Below are positions 27,096 to 36,614 of a stretch of 64,000 nucleotides of DNA, one piece after another. Every line of letters begins with the position of its first letter. Position 1 is the stretch's first letter. Source of the DNA: Paracoccaceae bacterium (GTDB lineage: Bacteria > Pseudomonadota > Alphaproteobacteria > Rhodobacterales > Rhodobacteraceae); NCBI GenBank assembly GCA_014872875.1, contig WKFI01000005.1, positions 124,001 to 188,000 on the forward strand, in the 5' to 3' direction. A model generated the notes under the pieces. The model was not told where the DNA came from. It made no database searches and worked only from the letters and a program-made list of their open reading frames with translations. The position numbers and the translations under genes were made by a program.

Positions 27096-28769
27096 ATGAC
27101 AGACTATTATGATCTGGGTACGTACAGCTGCCCCATTACAACCCAATCGTCCGACGCACAGCTCTGGTTCGATCGTGGTTTGAACTGGACCTACGGGTTC
27201 AACCACGAAGAAGCCATCGTATGCTTTCAAAAAGCGACTGAGGCAGATCCGAACTGTGCCATGGCATATTGGGGCATCGCCTATGCAACTGGCCCAAACT
27301 ACAACATGCCGTGGGACCTGTATGACGAAAGAGGCCGCGCCAAGGCACTGGCAGCGGCTTATGACGCAGCGCAGGAAGCTCTGAGCCGCGTCGAATCCTG
27401 CAACCCCGTCGAGGCCAGCCTGATCCGGGCTTTGGAGCCGCGCTATCCCCAAAGGGATCTGGCGGACAACATGCATGACTGGGATCATGCCTTTGCCGAT
27501 GCCATGCGCGCCGCTTTTGCACAACACCCTGACCATCTGGATCTGCGCAGCGTTTATGCCGAAAGCCTTCTGACGCTGACACCCTGGCTGATGTGGGATC
27601 TGGCCTCAGGCACTCCCGCCGAAGGAGCAGCGACGCTGGAAGCTCAGGACGTTTTGGAAACCGCTTTTGAAACGGACCCCGGTGCCATGTCACACCCGGG
27701 GCTCCTGCACCTCTACGTGCATCTGATGGAGATGTCGCCCACCCCAGAAAAAGCGCTCAAGGCAGGGGATGTTCTGCGCACTTTGGTTCCGGATGCCGGC
27801 CATCTGGTACATATGCCCACCCATATCGACGTGCTGTGCGGGCATTATCAGAACGTGGTGCACTGGAACGAACAAGGTGTCGTTGCGGACCTGAAATATT
27901 ACGAAAAAGAAGGCGCGTTCAACATCTACACCGGCTACCGTCAGCACAATTATCACTTCGTGATTTATGGCGCGATGTTCCTGGGGCAGATGGAACCGGC
28001 GCTGCGGGCCAACGCCGGGCTTTGGGACACCACACCGGAAGAGATGCTGCGCATCGAAAGCCCTCCCATGGCGGACTATTTCGAAAGCTTTCTGGCGATG
28101 GAGCCGCATATCCTGATCCGCTTCGGACGTTGGGACGAAGCCATCGCATTGGAACTGCCCGAAGATCAGGAGCTCTACTGCACCCTGACTGCGATGACGC
28201 ATTATGCCCGCGCCATCGGCTATGCCGCGACCGGCCGTGTGGCCGAGGCCGAAGCCGAAGAACAGGTCTTTTTCGAGGCAAGAGATCGGGTGCCGGAAAG
28301 CCGCCTGTTGCATAACAACAAGGTTGTGGATCTCTTGGCTGTGGCGACGGAAATGCTGCGCGGCGAAATCGAGTACCGAAAGGAAAACTACGAAGCCGCC
28401 TTTACCCATCTGCGCAAATCCGCCGCTCTGGAAGATACACTCCCTTACGACGAACCCTGGGGCTGGATGCAGCCGTCCCGCCACGCGTTGGGGGCGCTGC
28501 TGTTCGAACAGGGACACGTGGCCGAGGCCGAAGCGGTCTATCGTGAGGATCTGGGTCTGGGCGGGCAATTATCTCGGGCGACCGTACATCCGGATAATGT
28601 ATGGGCGCTCAAAGGCTTGCACGATTGTCTTGAGAAACGCGGAGACACGGTGGAACTGACCTTGATCAAGCAGAGGCTCGATCTGGCCTTGGCGCGTGCC
28701 GACCGCGTTGTTGCTGCGTCTTGCTTCTGCGCCCAGGCCGCGATGGCTGCCGACACGTGCTGCAACTGA
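27096..28769 (+). CDS. Tetratricopeptide-repeat protein
   Basis: This 557-residue protein is built mainly of helical TPR-like repeats, the clearest being FNHEEAIVCFQKATEADPNCAM near the N-terminus. Other notable stretches are HMPTHIDVLCGHYQNV and the cysteine-rich end FCAQAAMAADTCCN. There is no signal peptide, so it is probably cytoplasmic. No enzymatic domain is recognised. The strong AAGGGGAGG before ATG 27096 fixes the start; the frame is open 40 codons further within the MFS gene. It converges on mfd. Confidence 0.8.
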   Translation: MTDYYDLGTYSCPITTQSSDAQLWFDRGLNWTYGFNHEEAIVCFQKATEADPNCAMAYWGIAYATGPNYNMPWDLYDERGRAKALAAAYDAAQEALSRVESCNPVEASLIRALEPRYPQRDLADNMHDWDHAFADAMRAAFAQHPDHLDLRSVYAESLLTLTPWLMWDLASGTPAEGAATLEAQDVLETAFETDPGAMSHPGLLHLYVHLMEMSPTPEKALKAGDVLRTLVPDAGHLVHMPTHIDVLCGHYQNVVHWNEQGVVADLKYYEKEGAFNIYTGYRQHNYHFVIYGAMFLGQMEPALRANAGLWDTTPEEMLRIESPPMADYFESFLAMEPHILIRFGRWDEAIALELPEDQELYCTLTAMTHYARAIGYAATGRVAEAEAEEQVFFEARDRVPESRLLHNNKVVDLLAVATEMLRGEIEYRKENYEAAFTHLRKSAALEDTLPYDEPWGWMQPSRHALGALLFEQGHVAEAEAVYREDLGLGGQLSRATVHPDNVWALKGLHDCLEKRGDTVELTLIKQRLDLALARADRVVAASCFCAQAAMAADTCCN

Positions 28770-28814
28770 GTAAACTCGACGGGTTTTCCCTGTTCCTGTC
28801 CAGTACGCATGAAC

Positions 28815-28842
28815 CCCCAGAAAATCTCCGAATTTTCTGGGG
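28815..28842. terminator. Hairpin between convergent TPR and mfd genes
   Basis: An 11-base-pair perfect stem (CCCCAGAAAAT with ATTTTCTGGGG) closes a six-base loop about 45 bases after the TPR stop and just beyond the mfd stop. It can act on both strands, but neither side has a real T run. Confidence 0.5.
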
Positions 28843-28849
28843 CGACTAA

Positions 28850-31800
28850 TTACTTGGCACGCGCTTTCTTCTTTTCCGCCACGACCTTCTCGGCCAAATC
28901 TCGGGCAATGGCAAAGGCGCCCTTGATCTTGTCCGCATCTGCCTTCCAATCTCGCCGCACGACGATCTTGTTGTCCTTCACTTTAGCCAATCCATTCTGT
29001 GCCTGGATAAACTCCACCAACCCCTGCGGAGACGCAAATTTGTCATTGTGGAACTGGATCGTCGCCCCTTTAGGCCCGCCATCCAGTTTGGCAATCCCGG
29101 CCCGCTTGCACATCGCCTTGATCCGCACGACCAGAAGCAAAGTGTTCACTTCACGCGGGAGCTTGCCGAACCGGTCGATCAGCTCTGCAGCGAACCCTTC
29201 CAGTTCGACCTTGGTGGTCAGCGAACTCAGGCGACGGTAAAGCCCCAGACGCACATCTAGGTCCGGGACATAGTCTTCCGGGATCAGCACAGGCACGCCC
29301 AGATTGATTTGCGGCGCCCACTGGTCGTCAGCGTCGCTCAAACCTTCCATCTCACCAGCTCGGATCTTGGCAATCGCCTCTTCCAGCATGGATTGATAAA
29401 GCTCGTATCCGACATCGCGCATCTGGCCGGATTGTTCTTCACCCAGCAGATTGCCTGCCCCACGAATATCCAGATCCTGCGAAGCAAGCGAAAACCCTGC
29501 CCCCAGCGTATCCAGTGACCCCAACACCCGCAGTCGTTTTTCGGCCGCCGGCGTGAGGCGGGTGCGTGGCTTTGTTGTCAGATAGGCATAGGCGCGGGTT
29601 TTCGAACGCCCGACCCGCCCTCGGATCTGGTACAGCTGCGCCAGGCCGAACATGTCGGCCCGATGCACGACCATCGTGTTTGCGGTGGGAATATCCAACC
29701 CGCTTTCAACAATGGTTGTGGCCAGAAGGACGTCGAATTTGCCGTCGTAGAAGGCGTTCATCCGGTCGTCCAGCTCACCAGCCGCCATCTGACCGTGGGC
29801 AACCACATAGCTGAGTTCCGGCAGCTGATCCTTCAGGAACTGTTCGATATCCGGCAGGTCACTGATGCGCGGGACCACGTAGAAACTCTGCCCGCCGCGA
29901 TAATGCTCGCGCAGCAGAGCCTCGCGAATGGTGATCGTGTCGAATTCACTGACATAGGTGCGGATCGCCAGACGGTCCACCGGAGGTGTCCCGATGATCG
30001 ACAGGTCCCGCACGCCGGTCAGGCTGAGCTGCAGGGTACGCGGGATCGGTGTCGCGGTCAGGGTCAGAACATGGATGTCGCTACGCAGCTGTTTCAGACG
30101 TTCTTTATGCGTGACACCGAAATGCTGTTCTTCGTCGATGATCAGCAGCCCCAAATTTTGGAACCGGATCCCTTTGGCCAACAGAGCATGGGTACCGACG
30201 ACGATATCAACCGTTCCCCGTGCCATGCCGTCGCGGGTCTTCTGTGCATCTCCTGCAGACACAAAGCGGCTCAGCTGCCGCACCTCCAGCGGGAAGCCCC
30301 GGAACCTTTCCTGAAAGCTCGCCGCGTGTTGGCGTGCCAACAATGTCGTGGGCGCGATCACGGCCACCTGCACTCCGGACATGGCCGCGACAAAGGCTGC
30401 GCGCATCGCAACCTCGGTCTTGCCAAAGCCTACGTCCCCACACACCAGGCGGTCCATCGGCTGACCGGAATGCATGTCGTCCATCACGTCGCCAATGGCA
30501 CGCAGCTGGTCTTCGGTCTCCTGATACGGGAAGCGGGCGCTGAACTCCTCCCAGGCGTGCGGTGGCGGGTCCATGATCGGTGCCTTGCGCAAGGCACGTT
30601 CGGCAGCGATGCGGATCAAGCGATCCGCCATTTCGCGGATACGTTCCTTGAGCTTGGCTTTCTTGGCCTGCCACGCACCCCCGCCCAGCCTGTCCAACAG
30701 CCCTTCGTCATGGCCGTATTTGGACAGAAGCTCGATGTTCTCGACTGGCAGGTACAGCTTGGCGGCCTCCGCATACTCCAGCAAGATGCACTCATGGGCC
30801 GCGCCTGCTGCGGTAACCACTTCCAGCCCTTTGTATCGGCCAATCCCGTGATCCACATGCACCACCAGATCGCCGGGTGTCAGCGACTGGGTTTCGGTCA
30901 GGAAGTTCTCGGCCTTGCGGCGTTTTTTGGGCGCACGGATCAGGCGATCGCCCAGAACATCCTGTTCCGAGATAACCGTCATGTCGGGCGCCTCAAACCC
31001 GTGCTCCAACGCCCAAACTGCCAGATGCAGCCCAGACTTGCCGATGCGCGTGCCATCGCGGATTTCAATTGCTTCGGCCAGACCTTCGTCTTCAATCAGA
31101 CCCGCAAGCCGTTCTCTTGCACCTTCGGAGTACGAGGCAACGAGAACCGGACCTTTCTGAAGATTTGCCTTCAGATGGTCCGCCAACGCCCCGAAAAGGC
31201 TTATGTTTTCCTGCTTTCGTTCGGGGGAGAAATTGCGCCCGATCCGCCCGCCTGCATCGACCACGCCGGGGCCCGAAGCCTGAGCCAACGGATGGAATTG
31301 AATCACGCGATGATTGGCAACCGCCGCCTCCCAGCCAGCGTCGTCCAGATAAAGCAGCGCAGGCGGCACCGGCTTGTAGACCGTATCGATGCGTCCTTTG
31401 GCCTGCATCGCGATCCGGCGGGTTTCATACTGGTCCTCGATACTCTCCCACCGCGACAAACGCGCCGGTGTGACCTGATCGTCCAACGTTACCGTCGTAT
31501 CAGGCAGGTAGTCGAACAGGGTCTCCAGCCGATCATGGAAAAAGGGCAGCCAATGCTCCATCCCTTGGTGCTTGCGGCCTGCGCTTACGGCTTCGTACAA
31601 CGGATCATCAGTCCCTGCCGCGCCGAATTCGATGCGATAATTCTGCCGGAACCGGGTGATGGCACTATCGTCCAGAATAATCTCGGACACCGGGGCCAGT
31701 TCCACCACCTCAAGCTTTTCGGTGGTGCGCTGTGTGGCGGGATCGAACCGACGCGCCCCGTCCAGGACGTCACCAAACAGGTCCAGCCGCACAGGGCCGC

Positions 31801-32305
31801 TTTCGCCCGGGGGGAAAATGTCGATGATGCCCCCGCGCACCGCATAGTCGCCGGGCTCCATCACCGTGGGGCTTTGGGTAAAGCCCATACGCACCAGAAA
31901 ATTGCGCAGAGCGCCTTCGTCCACACGGTGATCCACGCGCGCCGAGAACGCAGCCTCACGCAGGATTTCGCGGGCCGGAACCCGCTGTGTCGCAGCATTC
32001 AGCGTTGTCAGCAGAACAAATTGCGTGGGCATCTGATGGACCAGCGCGGCCAAGGTCGCCATCCGCGTGGCCGAGATATCGGCATTGGGCGACACCCTGT
32101 CATAAGGCAGACAATCCCAGCCCGGAAACACGATGACCGGCATGTCGGGTGCGAAAAAGGCCAGAGCCGCGCGCATTGCCTCCAGCCGTTTGTCATCACG
32201 AGCAATATGCACCAGCGGACGGCCGGATTTTTCGACCTCGCGAAGAATCAGGCGTGCGTCAAACCCCTCCGGGGCACCACCCATGACAATCTGTGCTGGC
32301 TCCAT
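28850..32305 (-). CDS. mfd: Transcription-repair coupling factor Mfd
   Basis: This 1151-residue DNA translocase removes RNA polymerase stalled at lesions and recruits the UvrA excision machinery. It contains the N-terminal UvrB-like part, the RNA-polymerase-interacting CarD-like domain (around TPGDLVVHVDHGIGRYKGLE), the helicase core with CGDVGFGKTEVAMR (Walker A, about residue 625) and IIDEEQHFG (DExx box, about 720), motif VI in QIRGRVGRS, and the C-terminal TRCF domain. The size is normal for the family. It is followed leftward by the convergent TPR gene. Confidence 0.98.
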   Translation of the reverse strand: MEPAQIVMGGAPEGFDARLILREVEKSGRPLVHIARDDKRLEAMRAALAFFAPDMPVIVFPGWDCLPYDRVSPNADISATRMATLAALVHQMPTQFVLLTTLNAATQRVPAREILREAAFSARVDHRVDEGALRNFLVRMGFTQSPTVMEPGDYAVRGGIIDIFPPGESGPVRLDLFGDVLDGARRFDPATQRTTEKLEVVELAPVSEIILDDSAITRFRQNYRIEFGAAGTDDPLYEAVSAGRKHQGMEHWLPFFHDRLETLFDYLPDTTVTLDDQVTPARLSRWESIEDQYETRRIAMQAKGRIDTVYKPVPPALLYLDDAGWEAAVANHRVIQFHPLAQASGPGVVDAGGRIGRNFSPERKQENISLFGALADHLKANLQKGPVLVASYSEGARERLAGLIEDEGLAEAIEIRDGTRIGKSGLHLAVWALEHGFEAPDMTVISEQDVLGDRLIRAPKKRRKAENFLTETQSLTPGDLVVHVDHGIGRYKGLEVVTAAGAAHECILLEYAEAAKLYLPVENIELLSKYGHDEGLLDRLGGGAWQAKKAKLKERIREMADRLIRIAAERALRKAPIMDPPPHAWEEFSARFPYQETEDQLRAIGDVMDDMHSGQPMDRLVCGDVGFGKTEVAMRAAFVAAMSGVQVAVIAPTTLLARQHAASFQERFRGFPLEVRQLSRFVSAGDAQKTRDGMARGTVDIVVGTHALLAKGIRFQNLGLLIIDEEQHFGVTHKERLKQLRSDIHVLTLTATPIPRTLQLSLTGVRDLSIIGTPPVDRLAIRTYVSEFDTITIREALLREHYRGGQSFYVVPRISDLPDIEQFLKDQLPELSYVVAHGQMAAGELDDRMNAFYDGKFDVLLATTIVESGLDIPTANTMVVHRADMFGLAQLYQIRGRVGRSKTRAYAYLTTKPRTRLTPAAEKRLRVLGSLDTLGAGFSLASQDLDIRGAGNLLGEEQSGQMRDVGYELYQSMLEEAIAKIRAGEMEGLSDADDQWAPQINLGVPVLIPEDYVPDLDVRLGLYRRLSSLTTKVELEGFAAELIDRFGKLPREVNTLLLVVRIKAMCKRAGIAKLDGGPKGATIQFHNDKFASPQGLVEFIQAQNGLAKVKDNKIVVRRDWKADADKIKGAFAIARDLAEKVVAEKKKARAK

Positions 32306-32333
32306 GGTTCCTACCTTTTCGGATGTGGCGGGA

Positions 32334-32858
32334 TCAGCCCAAGACGCCGATCGACAGGTTCTGATACATGCCCCAGATCGCGGTGATGAAAATCGAGACT
32401 GTGCCGATCATTTGGATATACAAGCGGCACCGGGTCAGACGTTTGCAAAGGTCTTCGCCCAGCAGCCCTTCAGCCTCGATCAATCGGGCCGTGGACAAGC
32501 TGATCAGGGCAACAAAGGACATCGGAAAGCCCAGCAGGAACAACGCCTGGGCAAACTCCAATTCATAAACGAAACCCAGGATCGCCAACCCCGACAGGAA
32601 AAAACATGCAAAGCCCAGAATCCACAGGCCTGACACGCGACCGATATACAAAAGACGGTTCACGTTGATCCGGACCAAGTCTTCCATGTCCTGCTGCGTT
32701 TGCCCACCCACCCGACGGGCCCGTTGCACCATGTCATAGGGCACGCCCAGCACCCAATGGCTGGCCGACGACCAGACAACAGCCAGCGCGATCCAGAACC
32801 AAAGGTTGGAAAACGACCGCATGTCGATCAGTTCGAAGAGAGAGTTGTACCAGTTCAA
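32334..32858 (-). CDS. Unknown membrane protein
   Basis: This 174-residue protein has three to four predicted membrane spans (for example FWIALAVVWSSASHWVLG, LWILGFACFFLSGLAILG and MIGTVSIFITAIWGM) separated by a charged loop rich in arginine. I do not recognise a family with a known role. It starts at TTG 32858, with no strong Shine-Dalgarno sequence; ATG 32822 is the alternative. It lies 28 bases before mfd on the same strand, so the two may be cotranscribed. Confidence 0.7.
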   Translation of the reverse strand: MNWYNSLFELIDMRSFSNLWFWIALAVVWSSASHWVLGVPYDMVQRARRVGGQTQQDMEDLVRINVNRLLYIGRVSGLWILGFACFFLSGLAILGFVYELEFAQALFLLGFPMSFVALISLSTARLIEAEGLLGEDLCKRLTRCRLYIQMIGTVSIFITAIWGMYQNLSIGVLG

Positions 32859-33042
32859 GTTTCAGCCCTTATGCCCGATCTGAATGTGCCCCACCGTGGT
32901 TTCGGCGTGCCTTTTTATCTGTTGCCAAATGGCGCGCGACAAGAGCCCACGGTTCAATTCCCGCGACTGTGACGCACAACCCCCTTGTCGGTGGCTCTGT
33001 TCCATGCCACCCAAGTGCCGAACTATCAAGGAGGACAGGCCA

Positions 33043-34041
33043 TTGAAACCCACTGTCGCGCCATTTCCGGCTGCCCGTCTGCGCAGAACCCGTCAATCCC
33101 CCGCCGTTCGCGGGCTGGTACGGGAAAACACGCTGACCCCGGACGACCTGATCTGGCCTGTCTTCGTACGCGATGGTGAAGGTATCGAAGAACCTGTCGT
33201 CTCAATGCCCGGCGTGGTGCGCCGGTCCGTGGACAAGATCGCTGAGGCTGCTGTCGAGGCACAGGCACTGGGTATTCCGGCCATCTGCCTGTTTCCCTAT
33301 ACCGACCCCAGCCTCAAGACCGAAGACTGCGCCGAGGCCTGGAACCCCGACAACTTGTGCAATCGCGCGATCCGGGCCATCAAACGGGCGGCCCCCGATA
33401 TAGCCGTGATGACGGACGTGGCGCTGGACCCCTACAACATCAACGGCCATGACGGCTATGTTGTGGACGGTGAAATTGTCAATGACGCCACGGTCGATGC
33501 CCTGGTCAAAATGACCCTGGCGCAAGCTGACGCAGGTGCTGACATCATCGGTCCTTCCGACATGATGGACGGGCGCATCGGCGCGATGCGTACCGCGTTG
33601 GAGACAGCGGGCCATCATAACGTCATGATCCTGTCCTACGCCGCAAAATATGCCAGCGCCTTTTATGGCCCCTTCCGCGATGCGGTCGGTGCCTCCGGTG
33701 CGCTGAAGGGCGACAAGAAGACTTATCAGATGGACCCAGCCAATTCAGACGAGGCCTTGCGCCTGATCGAACGGGATCTGAACGAAGGCACCGACATGGT
33801 CATGGTCAAGCCGGGCATGCCCTATCTGGATATCTGCCGCCGTGTGAAAGACACGTTCGGAGTGCCGACGTTCGCCTATCAGGTTTCTGGTGAATACGCG
33901 ATGATCCAGGCTGCGGCTCAGAATGACTGGATCGACGGTGAAAAGACGATGCTGGAAAGCCTGATGTGTTTCAAACGGGCTGGATGCGACGGCGTTCTGA
34001 CCTATTTCGCGCCTCGTGTGGCAGCGCTTCTGAACGGCTGA
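33043..34041 (+). CDS. hemB: Delta-aminolevulinic acid dehydratase (porphobilinogen synthase)
   Basis: The 332-residue enzyme condenses two 5-aminolevulinate molecules to porphobilinogen in tetrapyrrole synthesis. The active-site lysines are K202 (AAKYASAFYGPF) and K256 (MVMVKPGMPY). The metal site lacks cysteines: the segment reads MTDVALDPYNINGHDGY, where zinc enzymes have three Cys, so it belongs to the non-zinc type. The best start is TTG 33043, because AAGGAGG lies eight bases upstream and the product begins MKPTVAPFPAARLRR; the frame continues up to 32884. Confidence 0.95.
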   Translation: MKPTVAPFPAARLRRTRQSPAVRGLVRENTLTPDDLIWPVFVRDGEGIEEPVVSMPGVVRRSVDKIAEAAVEAQALGIPAICLFPYTDPSLKTEDCAEAWNPDNLCNRAIRAIKRAAPDIAVMTDVALDPYNINGHDGYVVDGEIVNDATVDALVKMTLAQADAGADIIGPSDMMDGRIGAMRTALETAGHHNVMILSYAAKYASAFYGPFRDAVGASGALKGDKKTYQMDPANSDEALRLIERDLNEGTDMVMVKPGMPYLDICRRVKDTFGVPTFAYQVSGEYAMIQAAAQNDWIDGEKTMLESLMCFKRAGCDGVLTYFAPRVAALLNG

Positions 34042-34112
34042 ACTTGATGCAGGTCATATACGGTGTCGCACGCTCGAACTAATTTCTCTCGAACGAATGC
34101 AGAGGGCGGAAT

Positions 34113-35789
34113 ATGAGCGGTGCCGGGAAAACCATTGCCACAGTCACAGCTAGCGGAATCGCTGGAATAGACGGCGTTCTGACAGATACAAGGTGGGCCG
34201 GCTCGGCTATTACCTACGACTTTCCCAGTTTCAGCACAGAATACCCCGACCCCTATGGAGGTGGTGAAAACCCAGGCTTCTTACCCGCCTCCGCAGCGAT
34301 GCAAACCGCGGTCGGATTTGCATTGGATACGGCTACAGGCACAGCGGCAGATGACGGGTTTGCCGTCGAAGGTTTCACGGCCTTGTCAGTCGTCAGGGTC
34401 AACACCGGGTCAGCTCATATCCGCGTCGCACAGACCACGGCCGATCCATATGGGGTCGGAACGGCGTGGAGTTATTTTCCGGGCTTGGCCTCCGCATCGG
34501 GCGATGCGTGGTTTTCCGACGTCCTGTATGACTATACCAGACCCCAAGCAGGGAATTATGCCCACGCCACGGTATTGCATGAATTGGGGCACTCTCTTGG
34601 ATTGGACCACGGTCACGAGGTAACGGATTTTGGCGCGGCGCCTTCGGATCAGGACTCGCTCGAATATTCGGTGATGACCTACCGATCTTATGTGAATTCG
34701 GCAGTCATCGGGTATACCAACGAAGCTTGGGGGTTTCCGCAGACCTACATGATGCTGGACATTGCCGCTCTTCAGTATCTCTATGGCGCGAACTTCACGG
34801 TGAACAGCGGCGCTACGGTATACTCGTGGTCTCCGTCTTCCGGACAGACGCTGGTCAATGGCCAAGTCGGCATCGATGCGGGCAGTAACCGGATCTTTGC
34901 CACAATCTGGGATGGTGGTGGCGAAGACACGTATGATCTGTCCAAATTCACCACCAATCTGCAGATCTCACTCGCGCCGGGTGGGTCTTCGCAGTTCAAC
35001 ACGGCCCAACTTGCCCAACTTGGAGCCGGTCAAATGGCTTCGGGCAATATTTACAATGCCTTGCAGTATCAGGATGACCCACGATCCCTGATCGAAAACG
35101 CAATTGGCGGAACCGGAAACGACCGTATTCAGGGTAATGCTGCAGCCAACAAGTTGACTGGTGGCAATGGCAATGACCGGCTTGAAGGGGCTGCAGGCAA
35201 CGACATTCTGTCAGGTGGTCGTGGTCTCGACCGTTTGGACGGCGGTGACGGGCGCGATCTGTTGCGCGGAAACCAAAGCAGGGACCAGTTGTTCGGCGGG
35301 GGAGACAAGGATCGTCTCTATGGCGCCAGCGGAAACGACCTTTTGAAAGGCGGGGCGGAAAATGACTTGCTGGTCGGTGGAAAGGGCCGGGACAAACTGC
35401 TGGGCGAAGCCGGAAATGACCGGCTGTCAGGCGGCGCGGGAGACGATACTCTCATCGGCGGTCTCGGTCGCGATATACTGACGGGCAACGACGGTACCGA
35501 CACCTTCAAATTCCTGTCACGCAAGGATAGCGGCCTGAAGGCAAAAAGCGACGCAATCACCGATTTCACCCGCGGCGAAGACATCCTGGATCTGCGCAGT
35601 GTCGCTCCCGGACAGATCCAATTCATGACCAACACCGGTTTCGACGGAACCGGGCCCAGCCTCTACACGGTTCAGGTTGGGGACCGTGTCAGGGTCATGG
35701 TCGACAGTGACGGAAACGGCAAGGCCGACATGCGGATCTGGTTGAACGACATGAACCAAGATCTCCAGACCACCGATTTCCTGCTTTGA
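34113..35789 (+). CDS. Serralysin-type RTX metalloprotease
   Basis: The 558-residue product has an M10B protease domain with the zinc motif HELGHSLGLDH (residues 156-166) and the Met-turn SVMTY (186-190), a Peptidase_M10_C-like linker (about 210-330) and roughly twelve RTX nonapeptides (about 333-460, such as GGNGNDRLEGAAGNDILSGG). A C-terminal secretion region ends in DFLL. It lacks a signal peptide and should leave the cell by type I secretion, gaining activity once calcium folds the repeats. No exporter or inhibitor gene is nearby. GAGGGCGG precedes ATG 34113. Confidence 0.93.
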   Translation: MSGAGKTIATVTASGIAGIDGVLTDTRWAGSAITYDFPSFSTEYPDPYGGGENPGFLPASAAMQTAVGFALDTATGTAADDGFAVEGFTALSVVRVNTGSAHIRVAQTTADPYGVGTAWSYFPGLASASGDAWFSDVLYDYTRPQAGNYAHATVLHELGHSLGLDHGHEVTDFGAAPSDQDSLEYSVMTYRSYVNSAVIGYTNEAWGFPQTYMMLDIAALQYLYGANFTVNSGATVYSWSPSSGQTLVNGQVGIDAGSNRIFATIWDGGGEDTYDLSKFTTNLQISLAPGGSSQFNTAQLAQLGAGQMASGNIYNALQYQDDPRSLIENAIGGTGNDRIQGNAAANKLTGGNGNDRLEGAAGNDILSGGRGLDRLDGGDGRDLLRGNQSRDQLFGGGDKDRLYGASGNDLLKGGAENDLLVGGKGRDKLLGEAGNDRLSGGAGDDTLIGGLGRDILTGNDGTDTFKFLSRKDSGLKAKSDAITDFTRGEDILDLRSVAPGQIQFMTNTGFDGTGPSLYTVQVGDRVRVMVDSDGNGKADMRIWLNDMNQDLQTTDFLL

Positions 35790-35836
35790 ACCCTGTACCA
35801 ACTGGCGCAATCACGCCGATTGCACGGCGTTGTGGC

Positions 35837-35865
35837 GTGACAGCTTGATTGAAGCCGCGTATAAG
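35837..35865 (+). promoter_or_regulatory. Sigma70-type promoter of the YSC84 lipoprotein gene
   Basis: GTGACA (35837-35842) and TATAAG (35860-35865) are separated by 17 bases, each matching the consensus in five of six positions. A start near 35872 would leave a leader of about 50 bases before ATG 35922. Confidence 0.65.
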
Positions 35866-35921
35866 AATGCCCGAAGGTCGGAGCATACCGGCCCAGACAG
35901 GCACGAATACAGGCGAAAAAA

Positions 35922-36497
35922 ATGAGCAATCCAAACAACTCGACCCTGTCGCGGCGCGGTTTTGCGCTGACGGCAGTCGCGGCTTTGACAGTGACGGCCG
36001 CCTGCGGCAACGGCGTGGGAGGCAACAATGCCGCCAAGATTGACGCCCGCGTCGATGCAACCTTGAACCAGATGTACGATCTGTACCCGAACACGATTGA
36101 CCTGGCAGAAAAATCCACCGGTATGCTTATCATGCCGCTGGTGACTGAAGCCGGGTTCGGCTTTGGCGGAGCCTATGGTCGTGGCGCACTGCGCATCAAT
36201 GGATATACGGTCGATTACTACTCGACCGTCAAAGGCAGCGCAGGCTTCCAGATCGGTGCACAGCAATACGCCCACGTCCTGTTCTTCATGACCGATGACG
36301 CGTTGGAAGAATTCCGTCGCAGCTCGGGCTGGGCAGCAGGCGCGGATCTGGAATACGTGGTCAGCGATCAGGGCGACTCCATTGCTGCCGATACCAACAC
36401 GCTTCGCTCGCCCGTCCTGGCCGCAATCTTTGGTCAAGCCGGCTTGCGCGTCGGAGCCACGTTGGAAGGCACAAAATACACCCGGATTATTCCCTGA
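35922..36497 (+). CDS. YSC84-domain lipoprotein
   Basis: This 191-residue protein starts with a twin-arginine-like stretch (LSRRGFALTAV) and a lipobox (LTVTAAC, Cys about residue 27), so it is probably exported and lipid-anchored. The rest is the YSC84/SYLF lipid-binding domain (from about NTIDLAEKSTGMLIMPLVTEAGF to the C-terminus). It is a paralogue of the secreted protein at 8701 but shorter and anchored. The gene has its own promoter and a strong terminator, so it is a single-gene unit. Confidence 0.87.
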   Translation: MSNPNNSTLSRRGFALTAVAALTVTAACGNGVGGNNAAKIDARVDATLNQMYDLYPNTIDLAEKSTGMLIMPLVTEAGFGFGGAYGRGALRINGYTVDYYSTVKGSAGFQIGAQQYAHVLFFMTDDALEEFRRSSGWAAGADLEYVVSDQGDSIAADTNTLRSPVLAAIFGQAGLRVGATLEGTKYTRIIP

Positions 36498-36525
36498 TCC
36501 AAAAGCTTTCAGTGTTCTGAACAGA

Positions 36526-36556
36526 CAAGGCACGCGAAGCCCGCGTGCCTTGTTTT
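36526..36556 (+). terminator. Rho-independent terminator of the YSC84 lipoprotein gene
   Basis: A perfect 11-base-pair stem (CAAGGCACGCG with CGCGTGCCTTG) with a five-base loop is followed by TTTT. It separates this gene from the lexA promoter. Confidence 0.85.
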
Positions 36557-36614
36557 GTTAGTGGCAATCGGAAAGGCGCAAAACACCACTTCGGAGACCA
36601 AACCCGCAACAGGA

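Noticed and set aside
29663-32386. 907-codon open frame on the plus strand
   Set aside because: It lies wholly opposite mfd, whose motifs are complete. A long antisense frame is common in GC-rich codon usage, and its translation resembles no family.
5565-34067. Shared 15-base word (14 of 15 identical) at 5565-5579 and 34053-34067, upstream of gyrA and the RTX protease
   Set aside because: Many such near-identical pairs are expected by chance in 64 kb, and the two genes have no regulatory link.
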